Made by a program: the position numbers and the translations under genes
Shown here: piece by piece, positions 16,006 through 25,556 of the stretch
Layout of the letters: each line of letters opens with the position of its first letter
Position numbering within the stretch: position 1 is the first letter of the stretch
From: a virus
Length of the DNA: 42,714 bases
IMG/VR virus record: IMGVR_UViG_3300007345_000082
Coordinates: 1-42,714 of that record
Strand: one strand, 5' to 3'
The notes under the pieces: generated by a model
What the model was told of the DNA's origin: nothing
The model's database searches: none
Seen by the model: only the letters and a program-made list of their open reading frames with translations

Positions 16006-16749
16006 ATGATACCTGTAACAATAGATACCAGAGCCTTAGCTGAAGAGTTCAGTTTAGCAGCATCTCAAGTAGATGACTTGAGAGAGTTGGCTGTAACAAC
16101 TATTACACAGGAGTATGCAAGGGAGTGGGAGAATCAGGCTAATCAGCACCTAGGATCCACTAGGGAGATGTACAAGAGAGCTATCCAGACTGAAAGTAGG
16201 GGTAGATTTACAGGAGTGGCCTATCTAGATCCTGTAGAGTGGATAGCCAATGCTATTGAGATGGGAGCTGATTCATTTGATATGAAGATAGGATTCCTGC
16301 AGTCTAATAAGGTGAAGTATACCAAGTCTGGAGATCCAATGCTGACAATTCCATTTAGATTTGGAGTATCAACATCACTGGGAGAGAGTCAGGCCTTTGC
16401 AAGTGTAATGCCAACAGTGATCCATGAGACTACTAAGGCATTAGCTGGAAGGCAATTAAAATTAGGTCAGATACCAGAGCAGTATCATATACCAAAGTCT
16501 CAGGCATTAAGAAAAAGAATAACAGATGTATCTAGCCTTCCAAAGAATAAGAGGACTTCAATTTATGAAGGGATGCAGAAAACAACTGGAGGTTATGTAA
16601 ATTTTAGAAGGGTGAGTGTTAATAGTGATCCAGATGCATTTATTCACCCGGGATTCTCTGAGAAGAATCTAGCTCAAAAAGCATGGGATAACTTTGATAT
16701 GGGAGATAAAATGAAATTAGTAATAGATGATTTTTTAAGTAGTTTATAA
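16006..16749 (+). CDS. Neck / tail-completion protein
   Basis: 247 residues. The N-terminal half is helical (VTIDTRALAEEFSLAASQVDD) with an aromatic YAREWENQANQHLGSTREMY motif, followed by VAYLDPVEWIANAIEMG and LTIPFRFGVSTSLGE. This pattern resembles HK97 gp10-like tail-completion proteins of large phages. It overlaps the next gene by TAATG, which fits joint production of neck subunits. The 79-base gap before it holds a TATATTG box only six bases ahead of the ATG, so a leaderless or very short leader is possible. Family assignment is tentative. Confidence 0.6.
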   Translation: MIPVTIDTRALAEEFSLAASQVDDLRELAVTTITQEYAREWENQANQHLGSTREMYKRAIQTESRGRFTGVAYLDPVEWIANAIEMGADSFDMKIGFLQSNKVKYTKSGDPMLTIPFRFGVSTSLGESQAFASVMPTVIHETTKALAGRQLKLGQIPEQYHIPKSQALRKRITDVSSLPKNKRTSIYEGMQKTTGGYVNFRRVSVNSDPDAFIHPGFSEKNLAQKAWDNFDMGDKMKLVIDDFLSSL

Positions 16750-17525
16750 TGGCATTAAAGATACAAGAATTAGAATTGCAAACAATCCTCCAGAATTTCA
16801 TGGCAGGGATAAAGGCTGATTATGATGCTAGGACTACCAAAACAGAGTCTGTAATTGGACAGATGTTTAATGGCCTATCATATGATAATGGTAAGTATGA
16901 TCTATATGCTCAGGCAGTAGATCTATTTATCACTAGACAGGCTGATACAGTAGCAGGAAATGCTAGAAAAGTGACTATAAGATCTTACTATGATAAGGAC
17001 AGGGAGAATGTTCCTACAATGCATATAGCAGCTCCATCAGAACAGGAGAAGGATAATTGGATTGGTGGTGGATTTGTATCAAGTACAAATCATGGCCATT
17101 TAATACCTACAGAGAATCCTAATGACAATACTTTCTATGAGAAAAGAATAAGAAGGTACCAGACTAGAATAGCAATAATATTCACATCAGATAATTGGAT
17201 TGAAGTTCAGTTGATGTATTTCTTGGTAAAGTACGGAATTTTAGCTATCTTTGATACATTGATACTGGATATGTTCCAGAATCCTCATGTCTCAGGGCAT
17301 GAGTTAAAGATGAATGATACTGCTGCTGGAGAGCATTTTTACAGCAGGAGCATTATTATTGATAGTGCTAATGAGGCAGTGGTTCCTAACTTCCATTTAA
17401 CTGAAAGTTTTAGTAGCCTTGTATTCCCTAGGTCAAATGATTTATCATCAGGTGCTGTAGGGGATGGGTATGATGAGGATCCTATTGATCCAAAAATACC
17501 ACTTACTATAGAAGAATTAAAATAA
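16749..17525 (+). CDS. Neck protein / tail terminator candidate
   Basis: 258 residues, starting within the previous stop (TAATG). Mixed alpha/beta chain with ELELQTILQNFMAGIKADYD, HIAAPSEQEKDNWIGG, TRIAIIFTSDNWIEVQLMYF and an acidic C-terminal tail (DGYDEDPIDPK). The order connector, completion, this protein, sheath is where myoviruses encode the protein that caps the tail tube and joins it to the neck. No catalytic motif or membrane segment is present. The role is inferred from gene order. Confidence 0.6.
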   Translation: MALKIQELELQTILQNFMAGIKADYDARTTKTESVIGQMFNGLSYDNGKYDLYAQAVDLFITRQADTVAGNARKVTIRSYYDKDRENVPTMHIAAPSEQEKDNWIGGGFVSSTNHGHLIPTENPNDNTFYEKRIRRYQTRIAIIFTSDNWIEVQLMYFLVKYGILAIFDTLILDMFQNPHVSGHELKMNDTAAGEHFYSRSIIIDSANEAVVPNFHLTESFSSLVFPRSNDLSSGAVGDGYDEDPIDPKIPLTIEELK

Positions 17526-17531
17526 AAAGAC

Positions 17532-17792
17532 ATGGCTAAAAAGCAAACAAAAGAAACTCCAGTAGAGAGTACTCCAAAGGTTACTCCAAAGGTTACACCA
17601 GAGGTTGTTTCTACTTTAGAAACAACAGAGTGTGCTATAGATAGATTTTGTGATCTACATGGTGGAATTCACCCATTGGATAGAGTCGCAGTGATCAGAA
17701 AATATAGAGGTGAGAAGAAATTATTCTCTGAGTGGAAGGCCATTTTGGTCAAAGCTACTGTTATAAAAGCAGTAAATATATCAGAGAAGTAA
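17532..17792 (+). CDS. Small protein before tail sheath
   Basis: 86 residues. The N-terminus has a short tandem repeat (TPKVTPKVTPEV), probably disordered. The last 50 residues are ordered, with CAIDRFCDLHGGIHPLDRVAV and KLFSEWKAILVKATVI; two Cys six apart plus two His could bind a metal, but the set is not a known finger. It follows the neck gene by six bases and precedes a promoter-like gap and the sheath gene. Unknown function. Confidence 0.6.
   Translation: MAKKQTKETPVESTPKVTPKVTPEVVSTLETTECAIDRFCDLHGGIHPLDRVAVIRKYRGEKKLFSEWKAILVKATVIKAVNISEK
17571..17606 (+). repeat. Three 12-bp tandem repeats inside coding sequence
   Basis: Two identical units ACTCCAAAGGTT and a third diverged unit encode TPKV-TPKV-TPEV in the small pre-sheath protein. 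Confidence 0.85.
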
Positions 17793-17808
17793 GGAAAGAT
17801 TGATTTAA

Positions 17809-17838
17809 TTTTGTTATATTAACAAATATATATATTAA
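17809..17838 (+). promoter_or_regulatory. Candidate promoter with inverted repeat upstream of tail sheath
   Basis: TTTTG (17809-17813) and TATATTAA (17831-17838) are spaced 17 bases apart, loosely like the Bacteroidota -33/-7 pattern (TTG and TAnnTTTG). A perfect 7-bp inverted repeat with a TAT centre (17810-17826) overlaps the site and could be an operator. No other support. Confidence 0.3.
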
Positions 17839-17850
17839 AAAACAAAATAA

Positions 17851-19494
17851 ATGGCTACTAGTTTTATATTTGGAGGAAAGAAGGTTGACAAACCCGGAGT
17901 ATTCGGTACTGTAGAAAGTGGAGTTAACAATCCTAGATTAGAATTAGACAGTGGTACTGTACTAATTATTGACAAAGATCCTCTCTCAGTTCATGGAAAT
18001 GGAGCAGGGATTGCTGGAGAAGCAACAACAGGGAAAGATTCATTTTACACATTCACCAGTATCACTCAATTCCAGAAGTGGATTGGTGGTGGTCAATGGT
18101 ATGATATGGCAGTTCCATTATTTAGACCTTTTGGATCTAAGATAAATGGAGCATCTAATATTGTGTATACAAGAGCATTAACAACAGTGGCTGCAACTGC
18201 AGTCCTAGCAATAGCATCAAATCCTACATTAGAATTTGGACTATTGAATGAAGGTATTTCAGGAAATGGTGTAGAAGGAGCAACAGATCTTTTAACCAAA
18301 GGGTATGCAATTACTTTAACAGCTGGTGTAAATGATCCAGCTAAATTCATAATGAAGTTCTGGAGAGGCTCATTTGTAGGTAATGACAGTAATGGCAATT
18401 CATACAACAATATAGCAGAGGTAGATACTAGTCCAACATTAATTGCTCAATCTAGTGAGGAAGATACAGTGGAAGGTATGCTACTTTGGGCAGTTAACGA
18501 TATTGATTTTGTCAACAATTTCACAATTGTAACAGGAGCAGCATTCACAGGAGCTATTGTAGCAGGAGATTTAACTACTCTTTTAGGTAATAACTTATTC
18601 TCAGGTGGTACATCAGCGTATGATACAGCTCAAGTCACTGCTGCACTTACAGCAATTAAAGATGTGAATATTAATTTCATCTTAATGGAAGATCAAGCAG
18701 GTAATGCTACTTCAGTAGATGCTAATAAGATTGCAGCTTACTTAGATACTGAGATGAATGATCCAGCAATGTATGTAATTGGTGGTGGAGCAACAAGTGG
18801 AACTTTTGCATCTCAATCAGTAGCAGCAGCAACAGCACATAACTCTCAGAATGTGGTTGTGGTTCATGGTGGGTGCTATGTAAGCAATCCGGGTGATCTT
18901 GTAAACCCACTAAGACTAAAAGATGCACTGTACAAAGCAGCACTGGTAACAGGTCGTTTAGCAGGATTAGATCCTCAGACACCTCCAACATTCAAAGGTA
19001 TTTCAATATCAGGAGAGGCTCATTCATTAACAGATCAGGAAGTTTCTATTGGATTAGATGCAGGAGTTTTGATGACGAAATATGCTCCTGAGCTAGAATT
19101 CTTTTCAATTGTTCAAGGAGTCAATACAGTTCAGCTTAACACATTTGTTGTTAATTCTGATGGAAGTACTCACCAGATCTCACTTGTGAGAATCATGAGA
19201 GAGCTATTGGCTGGAATGAAGAAACAAGCTATATTAGACCTACTTGGAAATCAAGTTTCAGGCCCTAATAGAAACACAATAGACAGTGAAACTGTCAGAG
19301 TTTGGGTAGTTAACTACCTGAAGGATGTTGAAGCTACTAATACAGTAGATAACTTGATCATCAGTTCCAGTGATGTAACTGTAGAGATAGACTCTGATGC
19401 ATATAAAATCCAGTTTGGAATAAATCCAAATTATGAAGTTAATAAGATTTTCTTAACAGCTAGAATTCTGGATGACACATCAGGATTGAGCTAA
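17851..19494 (+). CDS. Contractile tail sheath protein
   Basis: 547 residues. The N-terminus (FIFGGKKVDKPGVFGTV) and the C-terminal domain (DSETVRVWVVNYLKDVEAT, ending INPNYEVNKIFLTARILDD) follow the layout of phage tail sheath proteins, with a variable surface-exposed middle (about 100-300). A neck gene before and a tube-like gene after fix the assignment. Sheath subunits wrap the tube and contract to drive it through the cell envelope, so the phage is a myovirus-type particle. The leader is A/T-rich with no Shine-Dalgarno sequence. Confidence 0.88.
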   Translation: MATSFIFGGKKVDKPGVFGTVESGVNNPRLELDSGTVLIIDKDPLSVHGNGAGIAGEATTGKDSFYTFTSITQFQKWIGGGQWYDMAVPLFRPFGSKINGASNIVYTRALTTVAATAVLAIASNPTLEFGLLNEGISGNGVEGATDLLTKGYAITLTAGVNDPAKFIMKFWRGSFVGNDSNGNSYNNIAEVDTSPTLIAQSSEEDTVEGMLLWAVNDIDFVNNFTIVTGAAFTGAIVAGDLTTLLGNNLFSGGTSAYDTAQVTAALTAIKDVNINFILMEDQAGNATSVDANKIAAYLDTEMNDPAMYVIGGGATSGTFASQSVAAATAHNSQNVVVVHGGCYVSNPGDLVNPLRLKDALYKAALVTGRLAGLDPQTPPTFKGISISGEAHSLTDQEVSIGLDAGVLMTKYAPELEFFSIVQGVNTVQLNTFVVNSDGSTHQISLVRIMRELLAGMKKQAILDLLGNQVSGPNRNTIDSETVRVWVVNYLKDVEATNTVDNLIISSSDVTVEIDSDAYKIQFGINPNYEVNKIFLTARILDDTSGLS

Positions 19495-19513
19495 AAATTA
19501 ATATTATATAAAA

Positions 19514-20002
19514 ATGGCAGAATCATTATCATTAACAGCACCCATAGCATTAATCAAGGTTAATGGAAACGTGGTAGGTAGGATGAAGAATATAACAGTT
19601 ACAGAGACTTTTAGAAGGGTGACTGTTTATGGTCTTGGAGAGGCAACACCTCAAGAGCTACCAATGACTCAGTGGAGTGGAACTTGTACAGCAGGATTTT
19701 ATGAGATATCTTATGATGAATCAGGAATCCCGGGTGCTACCAACAGAAGAACAGACTCCATCAGAGAATTCATAGACAATATTGTTTTAGACAATAAAGG
19801 TGTGGACATAGTACTTCTTAAAAGGATTGAGGATTCAGTGGATCCTAATGGCCTTAGAGTTGGGAAGTGGGTTGAGCACTTGACAGTTAAAGGTGCATTC
19901 ATGGAGAGAGAGTCAATCGATCTTTCTGAAGGGCAGGTAGCTGGAAGGAATCAAGATTTCACATACAAGACACCAATCCTAATTTCAGGAGTGGGAGGGT
20001 AA
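19514..20002 (+). CDS. Tail tube protein
   Basis: 162 residues, directly after the sheath gene, the size and position usual for the myovirus tube. The pattern PIALIKVNGNVVGRMKNITV, TVTETFRRVTVYGLG and MTQWSGTCTAGFYEIS is typical of tube proteins of the FII/gp19-like fold. The C-terminus (QVAGRNQDFTYKTPILIS) matches a final beta strand. It polymerises into the hexameric-ring tube inside the sheath. No unusual features. Confidence 0.82.
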   Translation: MAESLSLTAPIALIKVNGNVVGRMKNITVTETFRRVTVYGLGEATPQELPMTQWSGTCTAGFYEISYDESGIPGATNRRTDSIREFIDNIVLDNKGVDIVLLKRIEDSVDPNGLRVGKWVEHLTVKGAFMERESIDLSEGQVAGRNQDFTYKTPILISGVGG

Positions 20003-20030
20003 ATAGTAATAATCGTAAAAAGAGAGAATT

Positions 20031-20426
20031 ATGAGTACAGTGAGCAAAGAGTGTATTTTTGAGGCAGGTGGAAACACCTATACCATAAATAAGCCTGATA
20101 TAGGTCAGTTGTTAGACATACAGACTATGAAGGCACAAATAACCAGAGGTAATTATGGGCAGATTGTCCGTAATTTAGATGAGGTGGGAGTCATGTCACT
20201 AGACATAGTGGATATGATAGCAGTATTGAGCTCTTTATGTCCAGAGGTAATAACAGATCTAAAGGTGGATAATTGGTCAAAGCTAGATCCATTTGATATA
20301 CTTGACTTATATAAGGGGTATCATGAAACAGTTCACCCATGGTATAGTAAGTATTCAAAAGACCTAACTAAAGTATGGAGTTCCATCACTGATTCTTTGA
20401 TAGAGAAGAAGGATGATAAGTCTTAA
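20031..20426 (+). CDS. Tail assembly chaperone (first)
   Basis: 131 residues. Short helical protein with ECIFEAGGNTYTINKPDIGQLLDIQ and LDIVDMIAVLSSLCPEVI, lying between the tube and the tape measure, where phages encode chaperones that coat the tape measure during tail assembly. AGAGAG precedes the ATG by a few bases. It overlaps the next gene by 14 bases in the +1 frame. In many phages this pair is made by ribosomal frameshifting; here no -1 slippery heptamer is visible, so a separate start in the overlap is more likely. Confidence 0.7.
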   Translation: MSTVSKECIFEAGGNTYTINKPDIGQLLDIQTMKAQITRGNYGQIVRNLDEVGVMSLDIVDMIAVLSSLCPEVITDLKVDNWSKLDPFDILDLYKGYHETVHPWYSKYSKDLTKVWSSITDSLIEKKDDKS

Positions 20427-20817
20427 AGAAAGGAAAGGTAAGAAGCAATTATTCAGAGACGGAGTGTTAGGTGACATTTCCATCTCTGAATTTGTTATTT
20501 TATGGAGTTATACATTTCCACTGGATAAAGTATACAGAGAAAAACATAATATCCCATTTAATTCTGAATTACATAGATCTTTAAATCCAGTTGATATGAT
20601 GATAGAGTTAGGTCAGGATTTAGCTATAAGACATGCAATTGAAGGTGAATTGCATAAGAAGAAGGATCCAACTATTTCTTATGAAGCAGGTAGAGGGAAG
20701 TACTTCAAGACTAAGAGAAGTGTGAGTAAGGTATCTCAAGATGATATTGATAAGGCATTTGATCAAATAGATATTACTAATATCAAGAAGAATGATGATG
20801 GTAGTATAACAATATAA
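20413..20817 (+). CDS. Tail assembly chaperone (second)
   Basis: 134 residues from ATG 20413, overlapping the upstream chaperone. The chain starts MISLKERKGKKQLFRDG and contains SISEFVILWSYTFPLDKVYREKH and PVDMMIELGQDLAIRH. The layout matches the second, extended chaperone that precedes the tape measure. Translational coupling through the overlap is likely. A +1 shift at TCT TAA A (20421-20427) reaching CTT AAA would fuse the two, which is possible but not shown. Confidence 0.65.
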   Translation: MISLKERKGKKQLFRDGVLGDISISEFVILWSYTFPLDKVYREKHNIPFNSELHRSLNPVDMMIELGQDLAIRHAIEGELHKKKDPTISYEAGRGKYFKTKRSVSKVSQDDIDKAFDQIDITNIKKNDDGSITI

Positions 20818-20821
20818 AACT

Positions 20822-22540
20822 ATGAGCAGCACACGTAGGGAAGTAGTATTTTCAGCAAGAACAGATGAAGTTTCTCAGAAGCTAAGTAGAGTACAGCAGC
20901 AGGCAGAAGAGGTAACTAGAGAGTCTATTGCTGGTGCCATGAAAACTGAGCAATCAGCTACTAAGGTTATAGCTGCTTATGAGAAGCAGATCAATCTTCT
21001 TCAGAGAATGAATAGGATGGATGCTGAAAAAAGAAAGAATGAGCTGTATGAGCAGAGAGATGTAGCCAGATCTAAGGTTACTACAGTAGAAGGTAAGAAG
21101 GATGTAGATAAAGAATTCGGTAAGAAATTTCAAGAACTAGCTAAGGATACCAGATCTGATAAAGAAGGGATCCTTGTACTCAGAGATATTTTAGCAGCCA
21201 TTAAAGATGGTGATGAGTCTATTGTAGATTCAAATGTTGATATGTCTCAGCAAACTACTGAGCAGTTAAAGCAAATAGTGACAGGTGGTGGAGCAGGCCA
21301 AAAGTCAGCACTTCATGAACTTAAACTAAGAGAGATCCAAGGTAAAGGTAAAGGTGGTGGTGGTGGCCCAAGTGCCATGGGAATAATGAGAGGTGGTGTA
21401 GGAGGGTTAGCTGCATTAGGAATAGCAGGAGTGGCAATAGGATCTTATCTCAAACTTCTTAAAGGTGGATGGGATGCTGGTAGAGATAGAGAGGTTGGAT
21501 TAACAGACTACTCAGCTATATCAGGTCAGAATAATAACTTCCTATCTACATATACAGGAGCTGGTAGGGGATCAGGTTTATATAATAAGTGGATGTATAA
21601 TGGAGATGGATCTTCAGCTCAATCCCTTGGATTTGGTAAAGAGGAATACTTCCAACAACTAACATCAGGAACTAGAGCTTATGGAGGCTCCAGAGGAGTC
21701 ACTGAGGATAATAATAGAACAATACAGGGACTATCTCTAAGAAGAGGTCTTGGTATGGAGCAGGGAACAGTAAACACCTTAGAGAGGCTTACAAGAGTTT
21801 TGGATAAAGATGATACTGCTGCTCAAACTACTCAAAGGATCTTCTCTACAATGTTTGGTACAGGAGCCTTTGGCGATAAAAACACTGATATGACTCGTAT
21901 GAATGAGTTAGCTCAATCATATGCTCAATTTCAAGAGCAGCAATTCACTAGGACTGGGTTTACAGGAGGTGGTAATGAGTGGTTGAATGTAAGAAGTCAA
22001 TTAGAAGGTTTAGGTGGTGCATTTAAAAGAGATGACTATGCTGCATCAACTATACAATCTTTAAGTGGAGGTCTTGCAAATCAGGGAGGCCCAGAAGTAC
22101 AAGCAATAAAAATGGATATTCTTAGGAAGTTGAACCCAAATATGTCTTATTTTGAGCTACAGGCTGAGATGGAGAAGGGACTTGGAGCTGAAGGATTTGG
22201 AGCTGGAATGATGGATTATGTGAAGGGGACAGGTGGTGATTTGAATTCTAAGGCTATTCTTATGGATCAGATGACAGGAGGATCTATGAATAAATCAGAT
22301 ATCATTAAAATGCTTAAAGGTAATGTGAGTCTTGGCAGCTTAGGGGTGGAAGCTGAAACTAAGGACATTAAATTGATGGAGAAGGCTAAAGGAGCCACTT
22401 CAGATAAAGATGCTATGATGAAGAATATGGAGAGTGACTGGGATAGTATTAAAGAGGCTATTTTTAATATTTCAGCTGGGACTTCTGGAATGAATACTGC
22501 TCTAGGGCCTATATTGAAGGCACTTATGACATCATACTAA
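20822..22540 (+). CDS. Tape measure protein (short)
   Basis: 572 residues. N-terminal 150 residues are coiled-coil (KLSRVQQQAEEVTRESI). A Gly-rich linker at about 174-192 leads into a hydrophobic segment at about 186-212 (GGLAALGIAGVAIGSYL), as in tape measures that insert into the membrane during ejection. The remainder is helical with several Gly-rich turns. Tape measure length sets tail length; with about 0.15 nm per residue (known rule) the tail would be roughly 85 nm. Position after the chaperones and before the hub gene agrees. Confidence 0.75.
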   Translation: MSSTRREVVFSARTDEVSQKLSRVQQQAEEVTRESIAGAMKTEQSATKVIAAYEKQINLLQRMNRMDAEKRKNELYEQRDVARSKVTTVEGKKDVDKEFGKKFQELAKDTRSDKEGILVLRDILAAIKDGDESIVDSNVDMSQQTTEQLKQIVTGGGAGQKSALHELKLREIQGKGKGGGGGPSAMGIMRGGVGGLAALGIAGVAIGSYLKLLKGGWDAGRDREVGLTDYSAISGQNNNFLSTYTGAGRGSGLYNKWMYNGDGSSAQSLGFGKEEYFQQLTSGTRAYGGSRGVTEDNNRTIQGLSLRRGLGMEQGTVNTLERLTRVLDKDDTAAQTTQRIFSTMFGTGAFGDKNTDMTRMNELAQSYAQFQEQQFTRTGFTGGGNEWLNVRSQLEGLGGAFKRDDYAASTIQSLSGGLANQGGPEVQAIKMDILRKLNPNMSYFELQAEMEKGLGAEGFGAGMMDYVKGTGGDLNSKAILMDQMTGGSMNKSDIIKMLKGNVSLGSLGVEAETKDIKLMEKAKGATSDKDAMMKNMESDWDSIKEAIFNISAGTSGMNTALGPILKALMTSY

Positions 22541-22547
22541 AATAATA

Positions 22548-25500
22548 ATGGCAAGAACTTGGATAGAAGTAACTAAGGATGTAAGGGATTTAATATCTCC
22601 TACCAGATTCCATGAAGAGAATTTTCATGGGAAGAAGGCTAACTCTGCCAATAAAGTTCCAGATACTCACTCTATAGATGCTAGATTACCTAAGATAGCT
22701 CAGATCATACAGGATTATGTAGATGATGAAATAGGTGCAGGTAATACTCTAGTGGTTACATCCACAAAGAGAACTCCAGCATACAACTTAGAGATCTCTC
22801 ATACAGGAGCATCAGGTGTTCATGTGAAAGGGATAGCCATGGACTTTGCATTCATAGGGCCTCAACCAAAAGAGGCATGGAAGGTAATAGCATGTGCAAT
22901 TAGGAATCAAGATACATTACTTACAACATTATTAGATGCAGGAGCTGGAGGATTTGGTTTATATGGCAAGGGAGCTAAATGGTTTATTCATATTGATACC
23001 AGAGGTGATGGTGATGGTGAGAGTAGAGCTCAGACTTTTGGATCTTACAGATATGCATTATGGACTAAGGGTGAAATGCCAGAGTGTGAAGATCCAATTG
23101 AAGATGATGAGGAGGAGGTAGCTAATGATGCAACTAAAAGGCATCAAGAAGGGATTGAAGATAGTGGTGTTAAAGTCATAAAATATACACTTCCTAAAAA
23201 TAGTGGACATCAAACATTCTCAGATTTAGTTCTAGATGCTACGTTTATAGCCTATGACATGACATCTGATGACTTGAAAGATTTTGAGTATAAAGGTAAG
23301 AGTAATAATAAGAGGGCATATGAGGCTCTGACTATTGAGGAGAAGAGATCTAATAATGGTGATGATGACAGTTATGCTAGTGGGGTAGCATACCCATTAA
23401 GTGAAGGAGTTGTTATTATTATAGAAGTTTCTAAAATAAACATTAGAGATAAATATGAGAGCAATCTTACATCTACTAAGGTTAATGTAAATGAATACTT
23501 TCCTCAAATATTGAGGGAGTTGACAGTCGATCCGGGTTTTGTGCCAGCATACAAGAACAGAGGAGTCACAGCAAAAGATATCAGGCCACAGGTAAGAGTA
23601 TTTCTGTGGAGTAGAGCTAAGTACTTAGAGAGATCAGAGGATTCAATAGGGTTTATAGATATCACTAAGGATATTGGACTATGTAGCATCTCAAATCATA
23701 TAAAGACTGGAGGTGATTTTAGCATTGATCTAAGTGGAGTTGGGTATGAGTTAGCAAAGGATGAGGTTGATAATAAATCTGCATCTGTAGAGAAGTTAAT
23801 TGTAACCTCTGGAGATGATGATGTATTGATGTCAAATGTCAATAAGGAAATTGCATTCTCAGAGCAGGGAGATGTAGCCTCAGAATTCAAAAGAAACATT
23901 CCTTACTACCAGAGGATTATAGGTAAGAATGATCTTGTATTTATCTCATATGAAAAACTTAAAATAGATGGAGCTATTGATGATGACATAGACGGTAAGT
24001 GGTATGATATGATAGGATTAGTTGATCATGTAGCTGTGAGCTCTACAGGATCCACAAATGAGATCTCAGTGGCAGTGAGAGGTAAAAGCCTCATGTCAGT
24101 ATTGGAGGATGATAATGCTTACTTCAATCCATTTTCAATAGGACATGCATCTTCAATTTATGGAGATCAGCCATTTAAAAATGGGAGGTATATGGGAGGT
24201 CAATTCCAAGAGATATCAGCCATAACAGCCAGATCAATAAAGGATAGTTTAGAATTTATATTTAGTAGGATAGCTACCATTGGATATGTTCCTGATGATG
24301 TATTTAATGCATTTGAGGATAAGACTACTATAACATATCGATCAAAGTGGGGAGAAGAGGGTAGGGAGACTATAAAATCAGAAGTAAAAGGCATCTGGCA
24401 GATCATGAGTGCATTTATCGATTCATCCATTACAGATCTAAGAGTGGTAGATGATTCAATATCAAATCCAGATGGATCTATATTTGATCTCATACTGAAG
24501 GTATGTCAAGATCCATTTGTAGAATTCTTCACAGATACATATGGAGATAGATTCTGGATGATAGCAAGAAAACCTCCATTCACACAGGAGGCAGTATTTG
24601 AAGCATATAAAGAACTACCTAGTGATGTAGATGAAGATTTTCAGCCATTCATAGGAGAGCAATCTTCCAATTCAGGTGGAGCAGAAGGAGAAACTCTAAA
24701 TAGGTATAGAGAAAAGTTGAGAGAGAAAGAGCAGAAGAGAGCACAAGAATCAGGTGAAAGTAATTCAGAAAAACCTACAGTATTTGGTGGAGGTGCAGTG
24801 AATGAATTGGATGAGGTGACAGTGACATCTTCTAAGTATCCAAAGATCATCAATATCAATGAAGATGATGTGATCTCAGATACACTCAGGATGTCATCAA
24901 AGGGGTATGCATGGTATCAAGTAGAGCAAAGAGGTAATTTTGCAGGAGCCAATCAGACATTAGGCCATGTTCCAGCATTGTATTTTGATGGACTGGCACA
25001 GGTGATAGGTAACAGAAGATTGTCAGCAGTATCCAACTACTCAAATTATAAATTCTTCAGTGATAAAAATACTGAAGATAACATAGATCTATTTGCAGAG
25101 CAGGCATCTCAGGAGCTGGCCTTCTTAGTTGAGACAAATATACACCTACCATTCACTAGAGAGGGAACTATCACAATGAATGGAGATAGAAGAATTAAAG
25201 TGGGTAATTACATCTATTTCAGACCTACAGATGAGGTGTTTTATGTGACTCAGGTAAGTCAGGATATCAGCATTGGTATGGAGACAATAGATAGAACTAC
25301 AACAGTGCAGGTTGAGAGAGGAATGAAGGCTAAATATATTGGTGGCAGGATAACAGATATTATAGGTGAAGATGGGAATTCAACTCAAGTTGATGTATCT
25401 TACTTCAATATTGTAGATATCCCTAAATTGACTAAAGGAGTGTATGATATAGTAGGTCAAGGAAGTGCAGATGATAAATTTGACTATAAGGCAGATATCA

Positions 25501-25556
25501 CTGTGAATCAAGATGTATTAAACTTCTTTTTACAAAATAAACAATTCGATGCTTAA
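22548..25556 (+). CDS. Baseplate hub fused to an M15-type peptidoglycan peptidase
   Basis: 1002 residues. Residues 1-165 contain H92-x6-D99 in SGVHVKGIAMDFAF and H148 in WFIHID, the zinc-ligand layout of M15 (VanY / L-alanyl-D-glutamate endopeptidase) proteins; the usual SxHxxGxAxD is close but not exact. A spacer follows, then a long beta-rich region (from about 350) with SNHIKTGGDFSIDLSG and repeated strand patterns typical of gp27-like or late-control-D-like hub proteins. Residues about 700-750 are charged linker. Such a fusion would place cell-wall cleavage at the tip of the tail tube. The last 8 bases overlap the spike gene. Confidence 0.72.
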   Translation: MARTWIEVTKDVRDLISPTRFHEENFHGKKANSANKVPDTHSIDARLPKIAQIIQDYVDDEIGAGNTLVVTSTKRTPAYNLEISHTGASGVHVKGIAMDFAFIGPQPKEAWKVIACAIRNQDTLLTTLLDAGAGGFGLYGKGAKWFIHIDTRGDGDGESRAQTFGSYRYALWTKGEMPECEDPIEDDEEEVANDATKRHQEGIEDSGVKVIKYTLPKNSGHQTFSDLVLDATFIAYDMTSDDLKDFEYKGKSNNKRAYEALTIEEKRSNNGDDDSYASGVAYPLSEGVVIIIEVSKINIRDKYESNLTSTKVNVNEYFPQILRELTVDPGFVPAYKNRGVTAKDIRPQVRVFLWSRAKYLERSEDSIGFIDITKDIGLCSISNHIKTGGDFSIDLSGVGYELAKDEVDNKSASVEKLIVTSGDDDVLMSNVNKEIAFSEQGDVASEFKRNIPYYQRIIGKNDLVFISYEKLKIDGAIDDDIDGKWYDMIGLVDHVAVSSTGSTNEISVAVRGKSLMSVLEDDNAYFNPFSIGHASSIYGDQPFKNGRYMGGQFQEISAITARSIKDSLEFIFSRIATIGYVPDDVFNAFEDKTTITYRSKWGEEGRETIKSEVKGIWQIMSAFIDSSITDLRVVDDSISNPDGSIFDLILKVCQDPFVEFFTDTYGDRFWMIARKPPFTQEAVFEAYKELPSDVDEDFQPFIGEQSSNSGGAEGETLNRYREKLREKEQKRAQESGESNSEKPTVFGGGAVNELDEVTVTSSKYPKIININEDDVISDTLRMSSKGYAWYQVEQRGNFAGANQTLGHVPALYFDGLAQVIGNRRLSAVSNYSNYKFFSDKNTEDNIDLFAEQASQELAFLVETNIHLPFTREGTITMNGDRRIKVGNYIYFRPTDEVFYVTQVSQDISIGMETIDRTTTVQVERGMKAKYIGGRITDIIGEDGNSTQVDVSYFNIVDIPKLTKGVYDIVGQGSADDKFDYKADITVNQDVLNFFLQNKQFDA

